A DNA stretch of 64,000 nucleotides from Chara braunii (Eukaryota > Streptophyta > Charophyceae > Charales > Characeae): contig BFEA01000072.1 in assembly GCA_003427395.1 (NCBI GenBank), positions 3,091,979 to 3,155,978 of the forward strand. Direction: 5' to 3'. The notes beneath the pieces were generated by a model, which was not told where the DNA came from, did not search any database, and saw only the letters and a program-made list of their open reading frames with translations. Position numbers and translations under genes: made by a program. Of the stretch, positions 11,670 to 22,300 are shown in pieces (the stretch's first letter is position 1; each line of letters starts with the position of its first letter).

Positions 11670-12325
11670 TTGCCATTTCAGATGATGCTAGCGTGGATCT
11701 GATGTGTGTATCTGACATGGATCTGACTCGGGATCTAGCTCTGGGGAATCACATCACATCCTTTTCTTTCTCACATCCCCATTTCAGATTCATAGGAGAT
11801 CCATAAGTCGGATCCATATCACATTCATGCCTCAAAAAAACAACATGCAGGACAACAACACACTTGACGTGAGGATGGTCAGTGGTGCTGAATTGCTGGG
11901 CCACACAACAGGCATCTCTTGTTACCCACTCCTATCTTTTTGGGGTTCGTACATGGGCCGGAAAACTCAGAAAAAACAGTGTTTTTTTAAGTGAGGCTGG
12001 CACGTGAGCCCCAAATACCCTCATGTTAGGCTGGTGTTTTTTTTTTTTTTTTTTTTTTTTTGCCTATACAGTGGTCATTCCAAATGAAGCTAGCGTAAAC
12101 CTGATGTCAATCTAACATGGATCTGACTTGGGGATCTGGTCCTGGGGGATCACATTGCATTCTTTTTTTTCTCACATCCCCATTTCAGATCCATGTCAGA
12201 TGCACATATCGTCAGAGTTGTAGATCCCCATGTTGCCAATATGTTCCACTTCTGACTCCAAGAAACAATGCAGCTTTAAGCGAGGTTGGCATGTGAGCAC
12301 CTAAATACACTTTCCAACACCGTGC
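11670..12325 (+). repeat. Two diverged direct repeats of about 300-350 bp
   Basis: Unit 1 (about 11670-12030) and unit 2 (about 12070-12325) share GCTAGCGT, ACATGGATCTGACT, CTCACATCCCCATTTCAGAT and AGGTTGGCA(C/T)GTGAGC blocks in the same order, separated by a poly(T) run (12040-12061). No coding potential is seen. Confidence 0.75.
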
Positions 12326-14280
12326 CATTTTTTTTTCTCGTGTTTTTGTGATGGAACTGGCATGGTGACCAAACAACAATATCGGGGATCTGTGCTGTAC
12401 TTTTCGGGCATCTCAAAGAACTGCTAATCAATAATAAATATTATCTCATGAAATTCGTCACCTTTGTTTTTCCTACTAATTTATGAGTATCCCTCGCAAA
12501 CCCACTAAATTGCCTTAGCACAGACCTCTTTTTTTTGCATAAACATATGGTAAGTGAGGTCGGGGAATCAACGTTTTTAACACAGAGCAAAATAATATAT
12601 AAATCACTTTTTGTCTTTACCATTTTTTACTAAAAATGTCTGTGTGTGTTTTGGATACTTCGACTACAGATCAATGATCTTGCAGAATTGAGGAAGATTT
12701 TCATTTCTGAGAGAACTGTGGATGCAAGACAAAAGCATATCAGTGCAGACATAGTAGGCCACCACCAATTTTTTCTTTATCGCATAACATTTATTTTTTC
12801 CCTCATTAAAAAAATTATATATATCAATACTGGCCTTTTGTCTTTCGTTTTGTCTTAACCTCATAAATATTCGAAACTTTTTAAGATTGTCGTTTTTGTT
12901 ATGAGTTGTTTTAGACCCCTGACACTCTAAAAAATTATTGTTGTTGTTATGAGTTGTTTCAGATCCATGTTATGAGTTGTTTCTTGCCAAATCGTTGTTA
13001 AAAAAAAAGGAATTTTTTCAATTTCCCCCCCACCTCCCCAGCCTGTCAAAACACTCTCCATGACACTGTTAAAAAAAAACGATTTTTAGAAAATTCTTTC
13101 ACACAGCCTAGAAGTACTCAGAATGCTAAAATAATTTACAAATTGTCGGAGAAAAAATGTTTCGATAGCTCCCTCATGAGGTTGCATTCCCAGTTGTGAG
13201 TTCACAATTTTTAACAGTCCTCTGGTGAGGCTATCGAGTTCTCTGAAATTTTGTAATTGGCACTGACGTAGGAACAAGATGAGTGCTTAATACTGCTTAT
13301 CCAATCGTCATGGGAGTTTCTGTTTCGGACTTGCATTCATGACCTTTCACTTGAACAGTGGAGTGTGCCAAACATGGGGAGAAAGGTGGCGTAAAATTTC
13401 TATCTGAGAGTCATTGAGAGAGGTTTTTGAGAGTGGCGTTGTAAGACCCTTGACCTAGAATCCTGTTGACCAAATGTCTAGGATTATGGACACCTATATG
13501 GTGAAGGTGCCACCTGTCTTCTCAAACGGGGGCCCTGCTACAACTCGTGGGAGGACCCCTAGTAGAATAGGAAGGGGGGTGGGGGTTATTGACGATATTT
13601 GTTGAAAATATTCATTTTTAACCAAATACACGAGTAGTAGGACTTGCAGGTGTACCACCTGGCACACTAGGCTGAGAGACTATCCGTAGAGCCAATTGCC
13701 TCCAATAGCAAGTGGTAAGCGCTGCAGCGTACGTACCAACGGGTGCAACAGGCCCAAGGGATCTGCAGACCCCAACAACAGGTGCAATTCTTGAAGATTG
13801 TCCAGAGGTGCTGCAACCTCACCTACCTTCCTATTCCTTTGCCTTGCCTTAGTAGTTTGCCTCTTATGCCAGTGCTGAATTGTTCCTCGGTGCGTCCTTA
13901 ACTTGCTGCTTGTGGCCGCAGTCCCTGCATTTTTCAGTAAGAGTTCACAGTGTTGTGTCATGCATAAATTGTGAAAACCTCATTATCTAGTTTGTGTTTC
14001 ATTAGTGCAGTAATAGATGATTGAAAAAAAAAATCACTGACATATGTACTTTTTTTTTCTGTGAAGGGAAATTTTGTGAAGCAGACAATGAGGAGAAAGA
14101 GACAAGGTGCGTAGTCTAGAATCTAAGTGATGACTTTTATACATCTACTGTTGGTAGCACTTCGTGTGCTATTGCAACCAGCACATCAAAGAACAAGTCA
14201 TCACGATTCCCATTGGTTGATGCATTCGTGATTTCATTCGGGAATCACAATGCTCTGCCTGGCATGAAATGTAAGTGTTT
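12326..14280. other. Intergenic sequence without recognisable gene
   Basis: AT-rich with several A and T runs; the frame at 13680-13961 (minus) has no family resemblance. Short GTTATGAGTTGTTT motifs recur three times at 12899-12980. Confidence 0.5.
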
Positions 14281-14284
14281 CCCC

Positions 14285-14860
14285 TCTGATTTTCACCGGC
14301 TTTTTTTTTTTTTTTTTTTGCATCACTATTTAGGCTACCAGCCGGACCGCCAGGGTCACCTTGTTTTCCAGGGCAGCCTGGACGTGCAAGGCCCGAGGAA
14401 GGTTCCAGCAAAAAAAAAAAAAAAAAAAAAAAAAACTCCAGGCTACCATTCGGGCCGCCCGGGTCCCGGCTGGGCAACCCGTGCAAGGACCAGGGAAGGT
14501 CCCAGCAAAAACCAAAAAAATTTTTTTTAAAAATCCAAAAACAATCTATGTTATGCAGCAAAATAAACTAAACAAATTTTACCTCAGGGTCACATCGAAA
14601 TTCTTCAAAAATTAAAAATAAAAAACATTTTGTTATTGTTTTTTTTGTTTTAATTTTTTTTTGTCCGACCGGGAAAGTGACCCCGGACCACTCTGGTAGC
14701 CTAGAGAAAAACGAAAAAAAACCTTGTTATGAGAAAAAATAAACTGAACAACTTTTGCCTCAGGGTTATATCAAAACTCTTCACTAAATTTAAAATATAT
14801 ATTTTTGGCCCGGTCGGGTAGGTGATCCCGGGCCACTCTGGTAGCGTAGATCACTATATA
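14285..14860 (+). repeat. Composite repeat with A-rich spacers (copy 1)
   Basis: Two GC-rich ~80-bp blocks ending in CCAGCAAAA (14330-14410 and 14437-14508) are followed by two AT-rich units (about 14545-14700 and 14725-14860). Each AT-rich unit ends in a Pro/Gly-codon-like GC block with CTCTGGTAGC. The set recurs in inverse orientation at 24665-24970. It could be a poly(A)-linked SINE-like family; no Pol III box is convincing. Confidence 0.7.
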
Positions 14861-15225
14861 TTTTATGTTTAAGAAAAAACATTGTGTCAATTACGGGTTT
14901 TGGCATAAGAATTATGGATCCCCCTTTTTCGCAACTGTGATTATTATTATTACACAACTACCTAAGTCATCCGTGTCCCCCTTAAAATGTAAATTCCCTT
15001 TCTGTTTTTTTATTTTTGTTTTTTTCTGTTCATTTTTTTGAGAAAGACCCAGTGAGGCTTGCTAAGAGGACTGATATGAGAAACTCCTAGTAACCATTCA
15101 CTGGACGCTCCTGGCTATTGGTGGGTAGGAACACCTGCTGGAAACCGAGTCCAACGTCCGATGAAGAGCTTGTAGCCCATGATGACCATGTCTGGTACCA
15201 CGGCTATTACCCGGCTTCAGCTAAG

Positions 15226-15400
15226 GAAAAAACAACTCTGGGAAGCAAGAAAATCCAAGGGGGGATAAGGGGGAGTTTTGCGTCTTTAGACCACTCCCCA
15301 GACCCCCGTCGAAGGAAAGGACAACTTTGGGAAATAGGAAAATCTGGGGGCGGATAAGGGGGTGTTCTGCCTCTTTAGACCACTCCCCACGCCTCCAAGT
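15226..15400 (+). repeat. Two ~80-bp tandem repeats
   Basis: Units share the ACAACT(C/T)TGGGAA start, a GGATAAGGGGG block and the TTTAGACCACTCCCCA end (about 15226-15303 and 15318-15395). Confidence 0.8.
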
Positions 15401-16151
15401 TTTGAATTACTACTAGGAGCTCCCCTATCATCTACTCTGCTAACCCCCGTACCATTACTGACCTACAGTGGAAAAGGGAGAGGGAGGAAAGAGGTAACTG
15501 ATCGATGCACTCCCGTTCAGTTGTGAAAGATGAGTTTGTAGTCCCTGACTAGCTGATCATAGTCAATTCCTTGCTCTCCTCTAACCATTCCACCTCGACC
15601 ATCCAGGACCCCAGGTTCTTTTCTTTTTTGAATACTGGTGAATTATTATATCAGGACAGTACTTCTGACTCATGCATGTGGATGTCAATTTGCTTACAGG
15701 CAAGATCCAAAGTGTCAGTTTTTATGCTGAGGACGATAATATTGTTTATCAACTGCATGGAACAAGGTACTGGCCAAATGTGGCACGTCATCACGCTAAA
15801 AACAATGGTGAGTTCAAAAAACTTTTGTGGTAAAGTGTATTTACTATCTTAGGCTTCTGCAATTGACTGTTGAAGTTTTTTGTTGAAAATTTTAAGTACT
15901 TATCGTTTTTACTTATGGTTTGTTTGTTTTTATTCGTATGTTTTGTGAAACAGTCATGTTTGTTGTTAACATGCAGGCACAGACATCGCATATCAAGTGT
16001 CATGACAAGGAGTGTAACGACAATTTGGGCTGAGGTAAGGAAAATGTACGACCACTTACAGTCTTGCAAATCTGCTGCAGATGTTAAGTGCATGAAAAAA
16101 ATTGAACCTACATCGCCTATAATTTTTTCTTGGCAAATAACCCCCCCCCGT
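15401..16151. other. Spacer with nothing recognised
   Basis: AT-rich spacer with no domain or RNA gene. It ends in a C run (16140-16149) directly at the LTR boundary. Confidence 0.5.
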
Positions 16152-17727
16152 TGTCGAGCGCATCGGTCCGGCATTACTCAAGGGTAGTGCGGGACCCTCT
16201 CGGCCGCGTTACGCAGGAGTTGGATCTTAATCCTCGTCACGATACATACATGGAGCTTCCGCAAGCCGCTCCGACCGAGTGCGCCAGCCATACCTCTCGC
16301 GAGCCCCTACGACAGGATAGGGCCTACGCGAGGCACGACTTACCTCCACCTTACGGGAGTCGTCACCTCCCTTCGGTGGGCGTATCCCCGCTGAGCTACC
16401 AGTCCACAGTACGAAAGCTTATTAGTTGCAATCGCAGAGGTGGACCAGCTGAGGGCGTTTCTCGTTCGCTGTAGCATAGGGGGGTACGCGTGGTAGTACG
16501 CCTCTATCGGACCCGCACGTGAACCGACATCTCGGAGGGCTGAAGTCCCAAGTGCGACTCGTCGCCGGTCGACTAGGACGTATTCCACACACCACTATAA
16601 CAAATAAAACACCCGCACAACATACACCTGAAACGATACATATAGCCAACGTGGCAACGCTCCTAGCCCCTCGGTAGCCTTCCCATAACTCTTTGACGTG
16701 GAAATCGGTAAGGCATCACGCGCGAGACTTGATATAAGCCCGCGCGGACGAGGGACCTTCTCATATCGATTTATAATGCCAACATATGCAAGCAGTCGCG
16801 ACAATGGTGTACTATGTAGTACCCATAATCATGGGATAATCATGGGGCCCCGGGTACTAATCGAGGGTCATCTTCGACACTCAAATGTCGGCTGACATGC
16901 GCCTCGAGGGGCTAATCTCTCGGCACTGGACAACCGTCATGCGCGATTGGAGACCACACACCCTCTTCTGCACCCTGTGCAGAGTGGGTGGTACACATGT
17001 CCTTACCTGTGGTGGCGGTCGTTTCTTACGGCCCTGGAGATGAGCCCCACTCCAGACTTGGATAGAAGTCAAGGGGTTTGACTTTGACGGCTGCCACGGA
17101 CTATAACGTCCAACCATGATAAGTTTTTAAAAAGCAAAGTATAGGCCGAGGCGTCCCCGCCCCGGAATCACGACTTGGGTACCCCTATTTTTCTTTTGGT
17201 CGGCAACACGGCCTACACCACTGCCGAACACTTAGGCATACATATGAATCTATTGACCTCATAACTGTAGTCTCTAGGGCGGCGAAGCGTCGCGCACAAG
17301 ATTTTAATATAAAGCTGCGCGGTTGCAGGTCTGCCATATACCAACCAGCGATGCCAGTCATACGCGGTGATCGCAGTCTTGGCCTCGTGATATTGAATGG
17401 CTGAAGGAATATATCGTGAGGGGTTATCCCTCACGATATCGAACGGCTGAAGGACATGTCGTTCAGCCCCCGCGACATCTCTGCCCCCTGAGTTGGGTGT
17501 CTCGGCGGGCAGGGCAGTTAGGCTTTGCGCAAAGGAAGGCTCCTTCCCTCCAAAGCCTAGGGCTTGGGATGTGTTGGACAAGGACCTTGAATCCCGGCCC
17601 AGGACCAATGTCCGACCAAGAAATCAGAAAAAGTATACAATCGAGAGGAGGGTTTTTTTTGTCTACCTCACCCTTATTTAACCCTTAATACGCTGGCCCC
17701 TTGGCCATGCGAACTCCCGACATAGGT

Positions 17728-17735
<8 letters not shown>

Positions 17736-17801
<66 letters not shown>
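17736..17801. repeat. (TA)n microsatellite, left flank of ribozyme insertion
   Basis: About 33 TA units, directly followed by TTCAGCCTC and the hammerhead core at 17810. Confidence 0.95.
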
Positions 17802-17804
<3 letters not shown>

Positions 17805-17805
17805 G

Positions 17806-17830
17806 CCTCCTGATGAGTCGGTGAAACTCC
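17806..17830 (+). ncRNA. Partial hammerhead ribozyme core, cut by gap
   Basis: Contains CTGATGA and the start of stem II, then the N gap. These 25 bases are identical to 18276-18300 at the other gap edge. Confidence 0.6.
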
Positions 17831-18275
17831 NNNNNNNNNNNNNNNNNNNNNNNNNNNNNNNNNNNNNNNNNNNNNNNNNNNNNNNNNNNNNNNNNNNNNN
17901 NNNNNNNNNNNNNNNNNNNNNNNNNNNNNNNNNNNNNNNNNNNNNNNNNNNNNNNNNNNNNNNNNNNNNNNNNNNNNNNNNNNNNNNNNNNNNNNNNNNN
18001 NNNNNNNNNNNNNNNNNNNNNNNNNNNNNNNNNNNNNNNNNNNNNNNNNNNNNNNNNNNNNNNNNNNNNNNNNNNNNNNNNNNNNNNNNNNNNNNNNNNN
18101 NNNNNNNNNNNNNNNNNNNNNNNNNNNNNNNNNNNNNNNNNNNNNNNNNNNNNNNNNNNNNNNNNNNNNNNNNNNNNNNNNNNNNNNNNNNNNNNNNNNN
18201 NNNNNNNNNNNNNNNNNNNNNNNNNNNNNNNNNNNNNNNNNNNNNNNNNNNNNNNNNNNNNNNNNNNNNNNNNNN
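17831..18275. other. Assembly gap (445 N)
   Basis: Run of N. Both edges carry the same 25-base sequence, so the gap probably spans tandem or dimeric copies of the ribozyme element and its true size is uncertain. Confidence 0.99.
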
Positions 18276-18330
18276 CCTCCTGATGAGTCGGTGAAACTCC
18301 GACGAAACAGTTTGTCACAACCCCTCGTTT
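18276..18330 (+). ncRNA. Hammerhead self-cleaving ribozyme motif
   Basis: The catalytic core is complete: CTGATGA (18280-18286), stem II GTCGG/CCGAC (18287-18291 with 18299-18303) closing a 7-base loop, GAAA (18304-18307), a short stem III ACA/TGT (18307-18309 with 18313-18315) with loop GTT, and the cleavage triplet GTC ending at C18316. The very short stem III is the form reported for hammerheads in Penelope-like elements. Stem I is not resolved: the bases before CTGATGA do not pair with ACAACC after the cleavage site, and the gap hides the upstream side, so a type III fold with its partner strand in the gap is also possible. Confidence 0.65.
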
Positions 18331-18371
18331 GTTGTCCTCTTCTCTCTCTCTGCCCACGGTTTACCGGGCAG

Positions 18372-18376
<5 letters not shown>

Positions 18377-18420
<44 letters not shown>
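18377..18420. repeat. (TA)n microsatellite, right flank of ribozyme insertion
   Basis: About 22 TA units on the far side of the ribozyme-bearing insertion, mirroring 17736-17801. This suggests insertion into, or generation of, a TA tract. Confidence 0.9.
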
Positions 18421-18422
<2 letters not shown>

Positions 18423-19084
18423 AGGGGATAGGTATGTGACGATCACTTCTCACAATCACAGTGGGGCTCCTCACAACCATATGCATAGGTGTGATCGCAG
18501 ACAGTCAAATCTTAAATCCGAACCACAGAACGTACCTGCAATCACATCAAAAGTCCAACAAAGTCCACGCACTACACGGTGTCAACTCCAACAAACCTCT
18601 ATACTCATACCCCTCGCTTTAGTCATGCAAGCCCGAACCTCCAGCCAACCAACCATAATTAAATACTCAGTACCTTTGTTAAATGGCCATTCAATAAGAG
18701 TCCGGGTGAAACCTTAACGAAACAAAAAAATCACCAGGGCTAAAGCCTTTTTAGGTTGAGCATTGAGAGCGAATTGGGGTTGAGTCGTAAACATACGGAT
18801 CGGCAACCGACCTGTTAAAAGTGATAACAGAAAGTGATCCTCGTGGGATCAAAACTGAATCTATCCAAAAATCCTGAATCAACTCGTCCAAGAAGACCTG
18901 TAACACAAGACAGGTCAATCCCCAAACTAAGTCTATAAGTTCATGGAGAATAAATTTCATATCACGACCTCACCCAAATCAACCTAATTAACTAGGCCTA
19001 AACCTACCTCTAAGCAGGTGTCAAAGCAAAGGTAGACTCTGACATAATCTTCCCTACATAGCATAACCCTCTAGACGTTGCCAC

Positions 19085-19680
19085 CTGTCGAAATATAATC
19101 TGACTCCTCTAAATTTAGGGAAATTTTGGCAGTGCTTCCCGCAGGAAAAGTGTCATCGCAAAATTTATACTAGTCAAAAAGTCAAACCTTTGGATTCTAG
19201 CAAGCCAAATTTTGTCTAACTCCCTGAATTAGTAAAACTTTGGGCAACAATTCCTTTAGAAAGGAAGACTTTCCAGATTTGTACTCAGTCGGATGTGACT
19301 CAAACATAAAATCTGAGTTCTGTTAAGACATAATTTTATCCAATTCCTTAGATTTGTAGAAATTTCTGCAACGCTTCCCAAAGAGAAAGTGTTATTCCAA
19401 GATATATACAAAGCCAAGTCCAGAATCTGAAATGACTTTGACTTTCCCAGGTCCAATTTTGTTTAACTTCCTGAACTTAGCAAAAATTTGGGCAGCACTT
19501 CCTTTAAAAAGGAAGACTATCTAGATTTATAGTAAGTCAAAAAGTCACAAGGAACTAGACCCTAAAAAAAGACAAAGTTTGACCAACTCTTTGGTTTTGT
19601 AGAAATTTCGACAACGCTTCCCGGTGGAAAAATGACTTACCAAGATTTATAAAAGACCAAAGTATAATAAAAGATCCCAG
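19085..19680 (-). repeat. About five ~120-bp tandem repeats in solo LTR
   Basis: Units share a block like GCTTCCC..GGAAAAGTG followed by ATTTATA and a CCAATT/CTCCCT(G/A)AATTT spacer, at about 19115, 19240, 19370, 19490 and 19615. The LTRs at 37670 and 55108 carry only three such units, so copy number differs between LTR copies. Confidence 0.75.
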
Positions 19681-19973
19681 AAAATGCAGAAATTGATCTA
19701 AGAAAAAAATTCAGCTCAGAAAATGCAGGAATTGCTCAGAAAATGCAGGAATTGAAACTAAGTCCTATGGCTCTAGCACGTGGCGAGCAACTAAAACAAC
19801 TACCTATCAACTGAAACTCAAACTAGGTAGTGGCACGGTGGCACCCCCTCAATCACATGCAGGCCAAACCACAAAGGTAAGCGCTCTCACCATCCCCAAG
19901 TCAATCTAGCAAACAATAGTTCGTAGTCCTTCAGTGATTTATCCCCTTATACCCAGCTTACCTAGGACATAAG

Positions 19974-20700
19974 GCTAGACCACCCAAATTTATGGAACAT
20001 GTCTAGCCCAGCCAGGAAGTGTACATAGACAAAGGGCACTACAACTTTTCTCTTCTTTGGGCATATGACTACGCCTCTCTAGTCGCCCTGAACTGTTTAA
20101 GTATCCAAAATTTATATAATTGTCTACACTTAGTCTTTTGAGGTACCATATAACTAAGCCGATCATCTTCATCTCAAGACTCAGTCTGCCCCTTCGTACC
20201 ACGTTTTTATTCTTAGTTAATACTCTCTTCAGTTGGTGATAAACTATAGTCAAACCACCCAAACTTATGGAACCCTGTTTGACTAGCCTGATCATAGATA
20301 GTATAATAGTAAAGTATAACAAATTTATAACCTTCTGGTTCCAGCATCTGCGAGGCATTGGGCCAAGACCACCCAAACTTATGGAACAAGTCTTGGTCCT
20401 CAGCCTGGTTCATTTCTCCCAAAACCCAAAGCAGGAAGAGGCTGAGCCATCCAAACTTATGGAACATGCTCAGACCTCCTCGTTTCAAAAACTAATGAAA
20501 CTGACCAAACCCCAAGTAAACAAGGCGACCAAGCTACCCAAACTTATGGAACTTGCTTGGTCCCTGAAACGCAATCACATTCAACCCTCACAAGTCAGAG
20601 CAACCAGACCACCCAAACTTATGGGACACGTCTGGCTCTCCGGGCAATTCAAAATAAACATAGCACTGGGCCTTCCTAAACTTATGGAACTGACCCAGCC
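19974..20700 (-). repeat. Array of seven conserved-loop hairpins (solo LTR)
   Basis: On the minus strand each unit has the hexaloop TAAGTT (TAAATT in one), an inner CCA/TGG-type stem and an outer stem of unrelated sequence. Outer arms (plus strand): 19974-19981/20001-20008 (8 bp), 20247-20255/20277-20285 (9 bp), 20363-20369/20390-20396 (7 bp), 20442-20447/20468-20473 (6 bp), 20527-20534/20555-20562 (8 bp), 20604-20609/20630-20635 (6 bp), 20666-20670/20694-20698 (5 bp). All are fully Watson-Crick. The stems have no common sequence. Same motif as 39346-40125. Confidence 0.85.
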
Positions 20701-20999
20701 TTTGGTTTACCCAATCATACTCATACAATTCAGCCTTTCTCTCACCCTTCCCCCAAATGCAACCCCACGCATCTGCCTTCAATCAGGCAAAGAAGTTGAA
20801 ACTAACATTATACATGCATTCTTTTACTTAGTCTGGTTATGTCCTGAAGAGAAACCAAGAATCATAGGGCATGCATGCATAAATCAATCAAGTTATAGGG
20901 GGAATAGGCAAACGTGGGTGTAGTGGGTTGTACAGACAGAGATGGTTTACCTGGTGATTCCCTGCCTCCAGAACCTTGCCTAGGTTCCGGCAGAGCTCC

Positions 21000-22300
21000 C
21001 GCAATCGATGGGATGACTCCCCACAAAGTCTTGACGCGGACCTATGGGTTGCAATACCGCCTGCCGCCTTTCTCGAAGTAACCAACAGACTAGACTTAGA
21101 GTTAAAATGACAGATAGAGAAAGGTTTGAGACTCTCAGATCTAAGGAGGGTGCACTCAGACTCGCGAGAGAGAGCCTTGTTGTCTTCAATCACCTGAGGG
21201 CCCCCCAATGGCAGCCACCGTGGCAGCTTGATCAAACTGGACTCAACTGCTGAACTGGATTGCCAAACTCAACCCCCTGACGATCTCCTAACTCGCAGCA
21301 CTACCTCTCCTTGCCACCATTCTACCATGCTGCAACAACGGTCCCTCTTGCCGCCCAACCTCCACTGCACGGCAGCCTGAAATAGTTAGCACCAGCCGGC
21401 GGCAGTGTGTTGCAGAGTACAACGACTAATAGTAGCCAACAACTGGCCCACAATCATTGTGAGCAGGAGCCGTTCGTGCATCGTATGCGGCAGTAGATCG
21501 TGCGGCCAGCAGCAACAACAGCAATATGCAGCGAGGTCAACCAGCACAATAATAGTTCCTCGGCAGTAGCATACAGCGGAGGCCAGTAGCGATAATGGCA
21601 GCCCGTGCCCAATTCGCAGCAGTAGCAGTAATACGCATAATACGAAGTAGCAGTAAGCACCTCACTTGACCCCCACCGCTGATTCTCAGAGGTACCTCCC
21701 AATCTCTTTTTATTCAGCTGGCGCCAGGCTGCCTGTAGCCTTCGCCCGTCCTTTGCCCCTGAGCAATAGTGCGCTCGCATACTCAGGACCGGCCCCAAAG
21801 ATAAAGAGTGACGTATGCAAGAACCACCCCTAGGAAACAAGAGCATAATTTGCAGGAGCGGGAACAACAGTACTCTTCTTCAATATATAGTATCCTGAAC
21901 ACAGTCGTACTACGAAGGCAACAACTGATGGTCTGTAGCAGCCCTTTCTTTGGGCAGTTTCAGCAATAACAATGAGGTTGGCAGCAACTCCTGCTTTGAT
22001 ATAGCTCCGACCCAAACTCACGCCCACAGACCAACATCCTCCCATATGTATCATCGAGCGGTCTTCCACAGTGCGGAGTAGGAAGGGAGCTAGCACAAAG
22101 ACCAGAAAGTTACGTTTACCGTCAACCCCTGTTTGTACTGTTACGTAGACCTGCCCCACGACAGATCGTAACTGACGGATGGCGCAACCGAGGTAAGTAT
22201 CTCGTTATCCCCTTTTCCTCAGCCTGCTCTTACTCCGCCCATTGCCCATATGCTTAGCGCAACTTGGAGTTTCAACATGCCTTCTCACCACTTCGTTTCA
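21000..22300. other. Extra ~1.3 kb in the solo LTR, absent from the other LTRs
   Basis: The flanking LTR blocks (around GGAGGCAGGGAAT at about 20960 and the GAGCCGG-type region beyond 22300) are close together in the 37670 and 55108 LTRs. The intervening sequence contains AGCAGTAG-like triplet-rich stretches at about 21480-21660. No gene is recognised. Confidence 0.4.

Noticed and set aside
14213-14561. Open frames on both strands around 14.2-14.6 kb
   Set aside because: They consist of Phe or Lys runs from poly(T) and poly(A) joined to GC-rich repeat blocks.
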